This document shows, piece by piece, positions 28,086 to 37,700 of a stretch of 64,000 bases of DNA. A program made the translations under genes and the position numbers. Origin of the DNA: Calditerrivibrio nitroreducens DSM 19672 (GTDB lineage: Bacteria > Chrysiogenota > Deferribacteres > Deferribacterales > Calditerrivibrionaceae); assembly GCF_000183405.1 (NCBI RefSeq), contig NC_014758.1:2069501-2133500 (forward strand), written 5' to 3'. Position 1 is the first letter of the stretch. Each line of letters starts with the position of its first letter. Under the pieces are notes generated by a model. The model saw only the letters and a program-made list of their open reading frames with translations. It searched no databases and was not told where the DNA came from.

Positions 28086-30590
28086 TTAAAAAAATTCATT
28101 TGAGATAAGAATATGTATCTTGAAATCATACTCTTTAATTAAAACGTCATTATCTTCATCATAAGCTTTTAATTTATAGACATCATCTTTGCTAAAGCTT
28201 ATTGGCTTTAGTTGAAGAGTAAGAATTTTTGTCCTTTCATTTACGTCTTCAGAGCTTGTGTCAAAGTTTATGTAACCAAAGTTTGACAATAGGTTGTTTT
28301 TACTGTCATAAATGCCAAATCTGGCTTTCAAAGGCAACACGTTGTTACTCACAGGTTCGGATTGTAAAAATTTGAATTTAGGGTTATTTGATGTAATTAT
28401 GTTTTTTGTGGGTGATATCATTTCAAAATCTACAATTTTTTTATTTTGCTTTTTGGTATATCTTATTTTTACTAAAGGTAATATTAGTTCTTGAAGTGTG
28501 ACCCCTCCATGTAAAAATCTTTTACCTGCACCGCTGGTTGACTTGAATCTTAAGGTACTTTTAGGAATCAAGATATTGCTTCTTTTTATTTTATCATTGT
28601 CAATTTTTTCAAAAAAATGACTGCCTGAAATAGAAATTAAACTATCACCCAAAACATATCTTGGATTTAATACTATGTTTTTTTTGTCAAACGGAAACTC
28701 TATTTTCTGATATTCTTCTACATTTGAGTCTTGATAGATAAAACCATGATCGGACGTTACAATGATATTGATTATACCTGAGCTTACAAGTTTTTTGATA
28801 ACTTTTTCAAGTGAATTCAGACATTGATCTACCATGTCAAAAACGTTTCCCTCAGAGGTATAATCATCGCCTATTTTATCTATCATATTTTGATATATAT
28901 AGATCAGATTTTTACCTTTAAATAATTCTCTAAGTTGTGATGTTGTACAAGAGTTTACCTCCTCTTCCGTGAGAGCCAATGAATCATCATTAAATGTCTT
29001 CAATAAATCTTGTCTCATTTTTAAGTTTGTTGCAGGCTTATCATCCACCAACACGGTGCCATCATCTTTTATTTCAATCTTCTTATTTGGTAAAAGGGAG
29101 GCCATACCTACAGCAGTAATTGTGGGAATATTGGCTACCATGTAATCCATGCTGACCTCAAATCGATCCCTACTTGAATATAATTTATTTTCCAATTCAC
29201 AACCGATTTCATATCTTAAGGCATCTGATATTATTATACAGATTCTTTCAGACTTTTGTAAATGTTGATCGAGATGATTATGGTAAAAATTCGATTGGTT
29301 TTTAGGATTGTTGTGTATAAAATCAGATGTAAGCAAATCATCCCATTTTGAATTTAAGAAATTCATAACATTCTGATATTTATTCTCAATTTTCTTATAG
29401 TAGTCAAAGATCAAATCATTGTTGCTATTTTTGTAATAAAAAATAAAATTTCTGTAATATGTATCTATTAAATATAACTGTTTGGTATAAGACAAGACTA
29501 AATTTTCTACAGTATCAGCAGCAAGGTTCATTAATAATAAGGTTTTCTCGAATCTTAAATAATTCTCAAGGGATAAGTAATTGTTTTTATAGCTTCCCCA
29601 CCAAAAACTTTGCTCTCTTTTTTTAATGATATCTAAATAAAAATCGATATTATTTTCCAGATTTTCATTCAAAATTTTTACCAATATAATATTTTCAATA
29701 TTTTCCAGAGCATAAATATTTGCTAAATCTTCAAGACTTAGATTTTTAAGCTTTTGGGATATTTTTGTTTTGTTGTCTACTTCTTGTGAAATGGTTGAAT
29801 AAAGGTCATTATATTTAGAATTATAAATCCATTCTTCCACGAAATGGCCAGCCACCTGTAGACCTTTACCTTCAAAAAGATCAAAATACTCTTTAATTGA
29901 ATTTAGGCTCACAAGATTTGGTGCTGTAAGTACCATATAAGAGCAAACAAACAAAAAGGCAAGTTTTAAGAGCGTTAGTTCTTCATCTTTTTTTATCTTA
30001 AAGTGATCCTTTATAATTATATAAAACATCGAATCGAGATTATACTTTTCCAGCTGTTTTAATGCTTCATTATCTTCTTCATCCAGACCATTTTCAAACA
30101 CTTTAAATAGTATATTTTCCAGATCATTTTTCTCAGCGTTTATGACAGTGGCAATCATACCAAGTGATAATTCTTTATAATCTGGATTGTCAGAAAGGTA
30201 TGTTTTCAATTTATTGATGCGTTTTTTATTTTTGAAAAATGCTTTAAAGTCTTTATACAAAGAATCAAATTTCTCAAATCTAATATTTAATTCATCTTTG
30301 ATTAAAAATTTATGATCTGCAAAAAAGGTTTCAGAATAGAGCAAGATATCAGCCAGCCAGTTTTCTTCAATCTTTGGTTGTTTTCGATTATAATAAAGTA
30401 AAAAGCTTTCCGTTGGTTTTTCCTTCTCGATTAGATATTTCAGGTAAAATTCATTATTTTCTACCTTGTGGATGTTTATTCCCTCTAAAGATATATTTTC
30501 AAGTTCATCTTCAAAGCTACCCTCTTCATCAAACCAAAATACAATACGGCTTTTCGAAAATTTATCTAAAAGTTTCTCTTTGATATCCAT
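28086..30590 (-). CDS. pglZ: BREX-1 phosphatase-superfamily protein PglZ (type A)
   Basis: PglZ belongs to the alkaline phosphatase superfamily and is essential for BREX defence and host methylation. The C-terminal half holds the metal-binding segments CIIISDALRYEIGCEL (near residue 455) and IIVTSDHGFIYQDS (near residue 614), followed by RFLHGGVTLQELILPLVK. The N-terminal half is helical. Length is 834 residues from ATG 30590, chosen because CGGAGG lies about 10 bases upstream; the open frame extends 15 codons further into pglX. It starts 4 bases after the end of the pglX recognition half. Neighbours confirm the BREX type 1 assignment. Confidence 0.95.
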   Translation of the reverse strand: MDIKEKLLDKFSKSRIVFWFDEEGSFEDELENISLEGINIHKVENNEFYLKYLIEKEKPTESFLLYYNRKQPKIEENWLADILLYSETFFADHKFLIKDELNIRFEKFDSLYKDFKAFFKNKKRINKLKTYLSDNPDYKELSLGMIATVINAEKNDLENILFKVFENGLDEEDNEALKQLEKYNLDSMFYIIIKDHFKIKKDEELTLLKLAFLFVCSYMVLTAPNLVSLNSIKEYFDLFEGKGLQVAGHFVEEWIYNSKYNDLYSTISQEVDNKTKISQKLKNLSLEDLANIYALENIENIILVKILNENLENNIDFYLDIIKKREQSFWWGSYKNNYLSLENYLRFEKTLLLMNLAADTVENLVLSYTKQLYLIDTYYRNFIFYYKNSNNDLIFDYYKKIENKYQNVMNFLNSKWDDLLTSDFIHNNPKNQSNFYHNHLDQHLQKSERICIIISDALRYEIGCELENKLYSSRDRFEVSMDYMVANIPTITAVGMASLLPNKKIEIKDDGTVLVDDKPATNLKMRQDLLKTFNDDSLALTEEEVNSCTTSQLRELFKGKNLIYIYQNMIDKIGDDYTSEGNVFDMVDQCLNSLEKVIKKLVSSGIINIIVTSDHGFIYQDSNVEEYQKIEFPFDKKNIVLNPRYVLGDSLISISGSHFFEKIDNDKIKRSNILIPKSTLRFKSTSGAGKRFLHGGVTLQELILPLVKIRYTKKQNKKIVDFEMISPTKNIITSNNPKFKFLQSEPVSNNVLPLKARFGIYDSKNNLLSNFGYINFDTSSEDVNERTKILTLQLKPISFSKDDVYKLKAYDEDNDVLIKEYDFKIHILISNEFF

Positions 30591-30594
30591 CAAG

Positions 30595-32472
30595 CTATTC
30601 CTCCGTTTCTGACTCCGTGCACAATTTATTATCAAATACTACTAAAATATCTTGAAACTTACAATAATTTACCTTTACACCATCATCGAGATCAATTTTT
30701 ATCATTTTATCAGCATAGTATTTAAGCTTTACGTCGTACTCTCTTAGCTCAATTAAATATTTTTCTATTTTATCTATCGTGTTTTGAGCTTTTTTCAATG
30801 TTTGTCCACTCAATACATCGTTATCGATTGATTGCTGAAGTCTGTTTTTTTCGAATTCGATCTTGTCTATATAAGGGTGAAGGTAGTCTGTCCTGATTTT
30901 AGCTACAATTCCTGGGTAGTATCTATGCATATAGATCAATACATTAAATGCACCAGCACCTTTTGGATTGGAGCTAAACATCCAGTAGATTGGTCTTTTA
31001 TTATACCTTCTCACATGATCTACATAAAATTCTTTATGAAAATATCTTCTAATAGCATCTTCGTCTGATTCACTTGATTTTTTACCAAGTGCATCTGCTA
31101 TAAATGATAGATTTTCATATAATGTCTTTTCTGAAAAAGTAATCTTTAAAAACTCTTTAAACCTTGAAACAATATCATCTGCAAAAAAATCAAATTCAAA
31201 TACTGGTATAATATTATCATCATCTATAGTAAATGTTGAATTTTGAATGTTGAATTTTGAATTTGCTTCTTCTATGCTTACTCCCATATCGGCGATATGT
31301 AAACCTTCGTGATCCAGTGAGTATCTTCCAAACATACAGCCAACAGCATATGATATAAACTGTTTTACAATTGCATCTTTATTAAATACAAGATCTCCAT
31401 CTACAATCTTTGTTTCTTCCTTTAAAATTGTGATTTCATCAAGAGGCACATCAGGTGTAAGCTCATCTTGAAGTTCGTAAATATCTATAAATAATCTATT
31501 GAGTTCTTCCTCATTGGAGTGAAGTTTAAAAAACTTTTCTCTCCAATACTCGCAATAACGATTATAAATCGTTTCTAATGTTAAATTTTGAATCTTGGAT
31601 TTTGAATTATTTTTCTTGCTTTCATTCAACATTAAAAATTCATAATTCATAATTCGAACCAACTCATTGGTTCGGAAGTCCCAAGATGTTTCTCTGCTAT
31701 CCCAGTCTTCTTTTGAGATATCGATGCATTCCTGAGTTAATTCCTCTATCTTTTGTTTTGTTGAATCAGATTTTGGAAAGATTATAGGAATTTTATAAAC
31801 AGGGCCTTGATTATAATCCATAGTTGGTGCTAAAATTCTTAAAAAACTATTTGTTACTATACAATTTGTGAAAGATAATAAATATTTTATATTGCCTATT
31901 TTACTAAAAAGCATAGGACCTTTAGCATCAAAAATAAATTTATTTGAATATCTTAGATTAAATGGTCCACTTGTTAATGCTGTCCAAGTTAACCCCTCTC
32001 TAAAGTAATATGATACATTTTGTGGTCTTGATTTTTGTTTACCTTTGTTATCAATAAAATTTTTTATTTCATTTCCATCATTTTTCCAGTTAACTACATA
32101 TTCATAATTTCCATACCATTTCCTAAAATCACCACCCTTATTATAAGGAAACCATTTCAATCCACTTTCTTTTGCTTCTTCTCTATTTGAAAAACCAAAA
32201 CCAATATTATAGATATCAACTTCATACCAGAATTTTAAAAATCTATCATTGTCTCCTGTTATTAGGCCTTGTCTTGGCTCTGCAATTTCTCCTAATTTCT
32301 TGCTCTTCTCAAATATCTCCTTAACTCTATCACTCACCCAATAAGCAATCGGGCTACCCGGAATCTTTCCAAAATCTTCCTGTTTTGCTACATACCTATT
32401 TTTTGGGTCAAAAAAACCTTTCTCTTTTTCCTCACTGCTGTTGTAATCTGTTAATTTTATAAAAGTAGGCAT
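30595..32472 (-). CDS. pglX: PglX target-recognition half (C-terminal part of split BREX methyltransferase)
   Basis: PglX is the N6-adenine methyltransferase of BREX-1, usually one protein of about 1200 residues. This 625-residue product begins MPTFIKLTDYNSSEEKEKGFFDPKNRY, which continues the PglX sequence a few residues after the point where the upstream half stops. It then has KIPGSPIAYWVSDRV, RQGLITGDNDRFLKFWYEV and WFPYNKGGDFRKWYG, the usual target-recognition region, and later DELTPDVP, ISYAVGCMFGRYSLD and DNIIPV. It has no catalytic motif. It has its own ATG with TAGGAGTAACCT upstream, and that site overlaps the stop of the HEPN gene. Two linkers (residues about 273-299 and 403-415) carry in-frame short repeats. 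Confidence 0.92.
   Translation of the reverse strand: MPTFIKLTDYNSSEEKEKGFFDPKNRYVAKQEDFGKIPGSPIAYWVSDRVKEIFEKSKKLGEIAEPRQGLITGDNDRFLKFWYEVDIYNIGFGFSNREEAKESGLKWFPYNKGGDFRKWYGNYEYVVNWKNDGNEIKNFIDNKGKQKSRPQNVSYYFREGLTWTALTSGPFNLRYSNKFIFDAKGPMLFSKIGNIKYLLSFTNCIVTNSFLRILAPTMDYNQGPVYKIPIIFPKSDSTKQKIEELTQECIDISKEDWDSRETSWDFRTNELVRIMNYEFLMLNESKKNNSKSKIQNLTLETIYNRYCEYWREKFFKLHSNEEELNRLFIDIYELQDELTPDVPLDEITILKEETKIVDGDLVFNKDAIVKQFISYAVGCMFGRYSLDHEGLHIADMGVSIEEANSKFNIQNSTFTIDDDNIIPVFEFDFFADDIVSRFKEFLKITFSEKTLYENLSFIADALGKKSSESDEDAIRRYFHKEFYVDHVRRYNKRPIYWMFSSNPKGAGAFNVLIYMHRYYPGIVAKIRTDYLHPYIDKIEFEKNRLQQSIDNDVLSGQTLKKAQNTIDKIEKYLIELREYDVKLKYYADKMIKIDLDDGVKVNYCKFQDILVVFDNKLCTESETEE
31231..31265. repeat. 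In-frame short repeat inside the pglX recognition half (site a)
   Basis: Alternating GTTGAATTTTGAAT units encode SKFNIQNSTFT in the minus-strand protein. It falls in a linker between the conserved GRYSLD and DNIIPV blocks, so an insertion tolerated by the protein is likely. Confidence 0.55.
31577..31655. repeat. In-frame short repeats inside the pglX recognition half (site b)
   Basis: Two runs (AATGTTAAATTTTGAATC... and CATTCAACATTAAAAATTCATAATTC, each shortened here) encode NYEFLMLNES and SKSKIQNLTLE. They lie between the WDFRTNELVRI block and the ETIYNRYCEYWREKF block, where ordinary PglX has a short link. Confidence 0.5.
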
Positions 32473-32481
32473 AGGTTACTC

Positions 32482-32982
32482 CTAATTCCTTATGTATTTT
32501 GATAAAATATCAATAAGCTCTTCAAATGCGTTCAACTTCATTTTTCCCAGCATTGTTGGTTTATTCTTATTTTTTATATTTATGTCTTTTAAGTAAATAA
32601 AATTGTTCTTAATATTAAAATTATTATGAAAAAAAGCATTTCTCAATCTTTTGAGCAATGATTGGTACTTAAGGAGCCCATTATAAGAAATTAAACTAAT
32701 TAAATTAATTGAATTAGTGATATTATTTACTGACAAAGGAATCTTATTTGATGATTTAGCTATAATAAATTTTAGTTTATGATTTTCCTCAAATTTTTTT
32801 AGATCTTTTGAAAAATTATCATTCGAATTTTTACCTCTTAACTTAATACTATCTATTTTAAAATCATTTATCTGAGCAATGAAAATAATAGGTAGCACTT
32901 TTTTACATATTAATTCTTTATTTTTTTCAAATACTTGTAATTCTAATTTTGCTTGCTCAAATATTTCTCTAAAATTACTCAA
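32482..32982 (-). CDS. HEPN-domain-like putative ribonuclease encoded between the two halves of PglX
   Basis: This 166-residue protein is not part of known PglX. It contains LKRLRNAFFHNNF, with R114 and H119 forming the Rx4H motif (RNxxxH) of HEPN ribonucleases; the context resembles the pEK499_p136-type HEPN family. The rest is Lys/Asn/Ile-rich and mostly helical, and the gene looks even more AT-rich than its neighbours, hinting at acquisition. It starts at TTG 32982 inside the last codons of the methyltransferase half (GGAG eight bases upstream) and its stop codon is fused to the ribosome binding site of the recognition half. HEPN proteins are RNases in many toxins and in PrrC/RloC anticodon nucleases. 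A guard role is inferred, not shown. Confidence 0.75.
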   Translation of the reverse strand: MSNFREIFEQAKLELQVFEKNKELICKKVLPIIFIAQINDFKIDSIKLRGKNSNDNFSKDLKKFEENHKLKFIIAKSSNKIPLSVNNITNSINLISLISYNGLLKYQSLLKRLRNAFFHNNFNIKNNFIYLKDINIKNKNKPTMLGKMKLNAFEELIDILSKYIRN

Positions 32983-34714
32983 GTATATCTCCAGGATTAC
33001 AGTTCCTTATTACAAAAGCAGTATTTTGAACTACTTCACCACCAATTTCAGGGAAAGCTCTTGTCCCTAAATGAACCATATTGACTATCTGATATTTTTT
33101 TAAAATTTTCTTTCTCAACTTTTCATAGCGACTCAAAAACATCCAGCTTTGCATTGTGATCATTGCTTCGAATCCTCCATCTTTTAAAAATTCAAAGCCC
33201 CTTTCAATAAACGCCGCAAATAAATCTGATTTTGACTCTGGATAATTATTCTGCAAAAATTTTTTTAAAATATCATTATGAAATCTATTCCCCATATATG
33301 GCGGGTTGGCAATCATAGCATCATATTTTTGCCCCAAAATTTTAGCTATTTTTAAGATCTGATAATATTTTGACGCATATTTTCTGGTAAGATCAAAATC
33401 GTCATTTAATTGTTTTGATAATAGATCCAGATAATAATCAAGTTTTTCTATATATCTATCTGGTATTGTAATTAATGAACCAAAATTTTTGGCTTCTACA
33501 AAAATTGATAATATTTCTTGTAATTCGCCATCTTCCTCTTTTGATAGCCCTTTTATAAACTCTGTGGAGGTTATAAGATTTTCATCCACTTCCTGTATTT
33601 CATAAATATTCAGGTCAAATTTTTGGGATAATACTTTTGAGCCTCCATATTCCCTTGCTTTCATCATCACAGCAAAACAAGCCAGTTGTACCGCTCTTTT
33701 GTCTATATCCAGCCCATAAAGATTTTTCTCAACTATATTTCTCACCGCATCAAGATCAGAATACCCCATCTCCCTGTAAATATTCATCAAAATATCAAAC
33801 ACTCTAATCAAAATATGGCCTGATCCACAAGCAGGGTCTATTATCATCAGGTTTTCTGGATTTAAATTTAAATAAAATTTCTTTTCAACATCTACATCAG
33901 ACTCTACATAGTATTTCATCCTATCTTTCAATATAGATTTTGGATACGACTCCATCCAGATACGTCCAACCGAATTTTGTACCAGATAATCCACAATCCA
34001 TCTCGGTGTAAAAAGCTGTGTGGCTGCTGGTATATCTTCTTTTTTGTATGCTTTTTTACTTCCTATTACCTGATCTTTTTTTTCAGAGATATAAAATTGA
34101 TAAATCCAGCCAATAATCTCAACATCTTTCCAAAACTCTGCAGGTAGCCCCTTATCAATATGAGCTATTATTGATTTTGACGATAAAAGCAGATCCGACA
34201 GCAACAATTCTGTATAATCATCTATCTCCTCAAAAATAAAGGGCATAGCTTTGTTGAGATTATTACAATGAGCAATCAAGAGCTTTTTGTATAATTTTTC
34301 ATATTCGTTGTTTAGCCTCAGCTGTATTATTTCATTTTTATCCAGAATACCTGTCAACTCAGGTGAATTTAATACGTCAGGATACCACTTTTCCGATGAT
34401 GATTTTACAAAGCGATGACTTATATACCCGTTTTCTTCCATAAATTTAAGAGCCACAAACCTGTTAAACCACGTATAAGCCACTTCATCTATTAGATTTA
34501 AATAGCTATTCTTACCTTTTTTTACAATCCTCTCAATCTCTTTCCACTGCTTTCTGGGATATACCCTTTCGTTTACAATTACCTCATTTTTGACTTCTCT
34601 ATATTCTGTAATCCCCTTCTCACTAAAACCCAACAAAGCAGCCTTTACTTTTACCTGCTCTACAAATAATTGTCTTGATCTTACAGCAAACTTTTTGATT
34701 TCACCTGTGTCCAT
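32975..34714 (-). CDS. pglX: PglX methyltransferase half (N-terminal part of split BREX methyltransferase)
   Basis: This 579-residue product is the catalytic half of the BREX-1 adenine methyltransferase. It has the SAM-binding motif IIDPACGSGHILIRVFDIL near residue 296, the helix YGLDIDKRAVQLACFAVMMKA, and the catalytic NPPY in MIANPPYMGN near residue 472. It ends GGEVVQNTAFVIRNCNPGDILE; in intact PglX the next segment is the one that starts the separate downstream half. The two halves together total about 1204 residues, the usual PglX size, so almost nothing is missing. Start ATG 34714 has AGGGG seven bases upstream and lies next to the brxC stop. Confidence 0.92.
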   Translation of the reverse strand: MDTGEIKKFAVRSRQLFVEQVKVKAALLGFSEKGITEYREVKNEVIVNERVYPRKQWKEIERIVKKGKNSYLNLIDEVAYTWFNRFVALKFMEENGYISHRFVKSSSEKWYPDVLNSPELTGILDKNEIIQLRLNNEYEKLYKKLLIAHCNNLNKAMPFIFEEIDDYTELLLSDLLLSSKSIIAHIDKGLPAEFWKDVEIIGWIYQFYISEKKDQVIGSKKAYKKEDIPAATQLFTPRWIVDYLVQNSVGRIWMESYPKSILKDRMKYYVESDVDVEKKFYLNLNPENLMIIDPACGSGHILIRVFDILMNIYREMGYSDLDAVRNIVEKNLYGLDIDKRAVQLACFAVMMKAREYGGSKVLSQKFDLNIYEIQEVDENLITSTEFIKGLSKEEDGELQEILSIFVEAKNFGSLITIPDRYIEKLDYYLDLLSKQLNDDFDLTRKYASKYYQILKIAKILGQKYDAMIANPPYMGNRFHNDILKKFLQNNYPESKSDLFAAFIERGFEFLKDGGFEAMITMQSWMFLSRYEKLRKKILKKYQIVNMVHLGTRAFPEIGGEVVQNTAFVIRNCNPGDILE

Positions 34715-34716
34715 GA

Positions 34717-37700
34717 TCAATCCCCTGAAATCTCAATTTTTTCATTGTTTTGCAGCTCTTTATATAGCTTTTCCTTTAATTCGTTTACAAAACTATCAAT
34801 CTCTTCCTTGCTGCTTATAATTTTTGGATAAATGATTGATGATATCTTAACACGTTTTGGTGTGTTTTTATCTTTTGGTTTATTCTTTATAATCTCTATG
34901 ATTTTATCAATTTTTTGGGTAAATGTAGAATGTTTTGCTATCACATTTTCAATCTTTAATTCATTTTTTATCTGTTCTATCATTTTATCTAAAGGGTCTA
35001 ATTTTTCATCGATTTTTTCATTGTTTTCCTTAGAAATTTGTAATGCATATTCATATCTTTTTCTTATCTCATCGATACAGGCTTCTTTTTTTGATTCTAA
35101 CTTTTTCTTCAATTCGTTGCTGACATTGTCTATTTCATTTGCCAGTGCAATAGTTAGATGAAAAGGTGACTCGCTTTTTATGTATTCATTACATTTGCTT
35201 AGGAGATCATTGGCTGTCTTGTGATCGTAGTGCACTATTCCATCTTTATATGTGTTTATAAATTCCCTTATTTCTTTATATCTATCTATTTGATTAGAGA
35301 GGAAGTTTTTAACCTTTCCAAGATATTCTATCCATGTGGGTAGATTTTTTTCATTATTTATGATCCCTTTTATTATATCCACTTTATCGCTTTGTTTGGC
35401 AATTTTCACCAGCTCCTCTAAATATTCCTCTGCGATCACTTTTGGTATAAAATCAGATGACAAACTACCCAGATTGGCTTTGATGTCTTCGACGAGATCA
35501 TTGATATATTTTTTAAACTGTTTGAGAAAATCATCTGAATTTTCTTCAGGTATATTATCACTGACTTCCTGAAAAATCTGCTTTGCTTTATTTATTTCAT
35601 CTTCATTTGCCGTTTGTGGCAATGTAACATAAACTACTGATTGATATGATGATTTAGTTATAAGCTCTTCGAGTTTCGAATGAAATTGGCTGGATATTTT
35701 TTCGTTTTGATACAATAGGTGTATCTTCTCATTGGCCACCAGAATTGCAATAACATATTGGATATCCAGCAACTTCCACCCATAGGGTTCTTCTGTGAAT
35801 CTATCGTATATCTTTTTCAATGTAACATTACCTTCCAAATGACTAATATCACGAATAAAGTTAATTATCTCATTTTCAGCCGAATCATTAGTGGTAATGT
35901 CTATGACTATACTTCTTTTTTTATTCAATGCCTCCTTTATTTCACTGGCAGTTTTAATCGAATTTTGAGTAATAAGGTACATTTTATGGTAGATATGCCC
36001 TACTATTTCATCCAGCTGATCTCTTAAAACATTTCTAAAGTTTACTGGTTTTAGAAGATTTAGCTTGTTGCCAAGACCAAAGTAGTCAGCATTCTCCAAC
36101 AAATTTTCGATTATGCTCTTTATCCTTTTTCTCCTCTCGTCATTTTCTTTCTGAGTATCACGAATAATATTTGAAAATGACTCTTTGGTGGAGACTTGAT
36201 GCTTTCTTATATACTCATCTGTTTGTAAATAAGCTTTCAACTCTCTTTCCAGATCATTACTGCTGTTTAACCTGATGACTATTCTTCTCTGCTGACTTTC
36301 CATTGCAAGGTTGGAATCGCTCGTTTCATAATAATGTTGGGTAACAACCTTGATTTCTAATTTACCATTGCCTTTGGAAATATTATCAACTGTTCTTATT
36401 AAGTCGTAGTTGTTGTTGTAATGAGTATATTTATGTTTTGTGTCCAAATAAATCTCATTAAAAACTATCTCGTAGATAAAATTTGATCTTGCATCAGAAT
36501 CTATCGGTATTCTCTTTATCTCTTGCCTTATATCTCTTTCTTCATTTGTCAAGAAATTGTATGTATCGCCACTTTTATTAATAAGTACCTCATGCTCCAA
36601 TTTTGACAAGCTTTCCTTAATTTTTTCTTTCAATGATTGTTTATCCTGGTCTATTTTTTCCAACATTAAAATTACAATATTATCAATATTTGATTTTATT
36701 TGCCCAACATAGCGAATTAAAAATAATAATTTAAGCAGGTTTACATCAAATGAATTTAAGCTACTATTTGTTTCTGCATTTTTGATAGTAAGTAATACGT
36801 AGGAATCCATAAAACCTTCAATTGTGTCGTAAAATAGATAAAATGGGGATATGTAGCCTAATTCGGAGTCTTTTATATTTTTGCAGGCTTCCTGAAAAGC
36901 ATTCAACATACTTCTTTCACCATGTGACAGATGCTTGCCTGCAATCCCCTTGGTACGGATTGCTTCAAAGACTTTTTGTAGCAGCTTAAATTGATAAGGT
37001 ATAAAAGGGTATGTGTTTATAAAGTCATTTTCATCTTTATATTTCTCAAAAGTAGCAGTATCAGCTGTAAAAGTAAACTGGTTTTTTAGAATACTCGAGT
37101 ATTTATCGTAGAGTTTTTTTAGTTCTTCCGCTGCTTCCACATTCTTGGCCAGAATCCTCTTTTTAATCACCTCATCAGTGTTTGAGCCGGAAAGTGAAAA
37201 TCTCTTGAACCTTCCTAAGATTTTTGAAAATTCATTTTTGCTTGTTTTTGGCAAATCTCCGATTATAGACTCCACGTCCTCCTGTGAAGTGACCACCACC
37301 CAAACAGAACCCTTACATTTGACCCCCAACTCTTCAACTATAGTTTGAAGATTCAACATCTTATTGGTATCCTGTGCTATAAACTGCCCTACCTCATCCA
37401 CCATAAATAACAGTCTATAGTTATTAGTTTTTAACTCTTTATTCTTTTGGTCAACATATTCTTTTACCATCTCAGCAAAATCTGAAATGCTTATCGATTT
37501 GAAATAATCTTCTGTTTTGTTATAATAATTTTCTGCTTCTTCAATTGTCACATTATTACAATAGGCCAGAGCTTCAAAGATCTTTTTCTCATGTAGAGCA
37601 AAATTTTTTCTTTCATCGATCCAGTTAAAACCTGTCAATTCTTTAAACTTATCTTTAAATTTTTCATAACACCCTTTTTTGTCTAAATTTCTTTCTATCT

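Noticed and set aside
30595-34714. PglX split explained as an intein or simple pseudogene
   Set aside because: The intervening ORF has no intein splicing motifs, is bounded by real stop and start codons, and both halves have good ribosome binding sites and intact frames.
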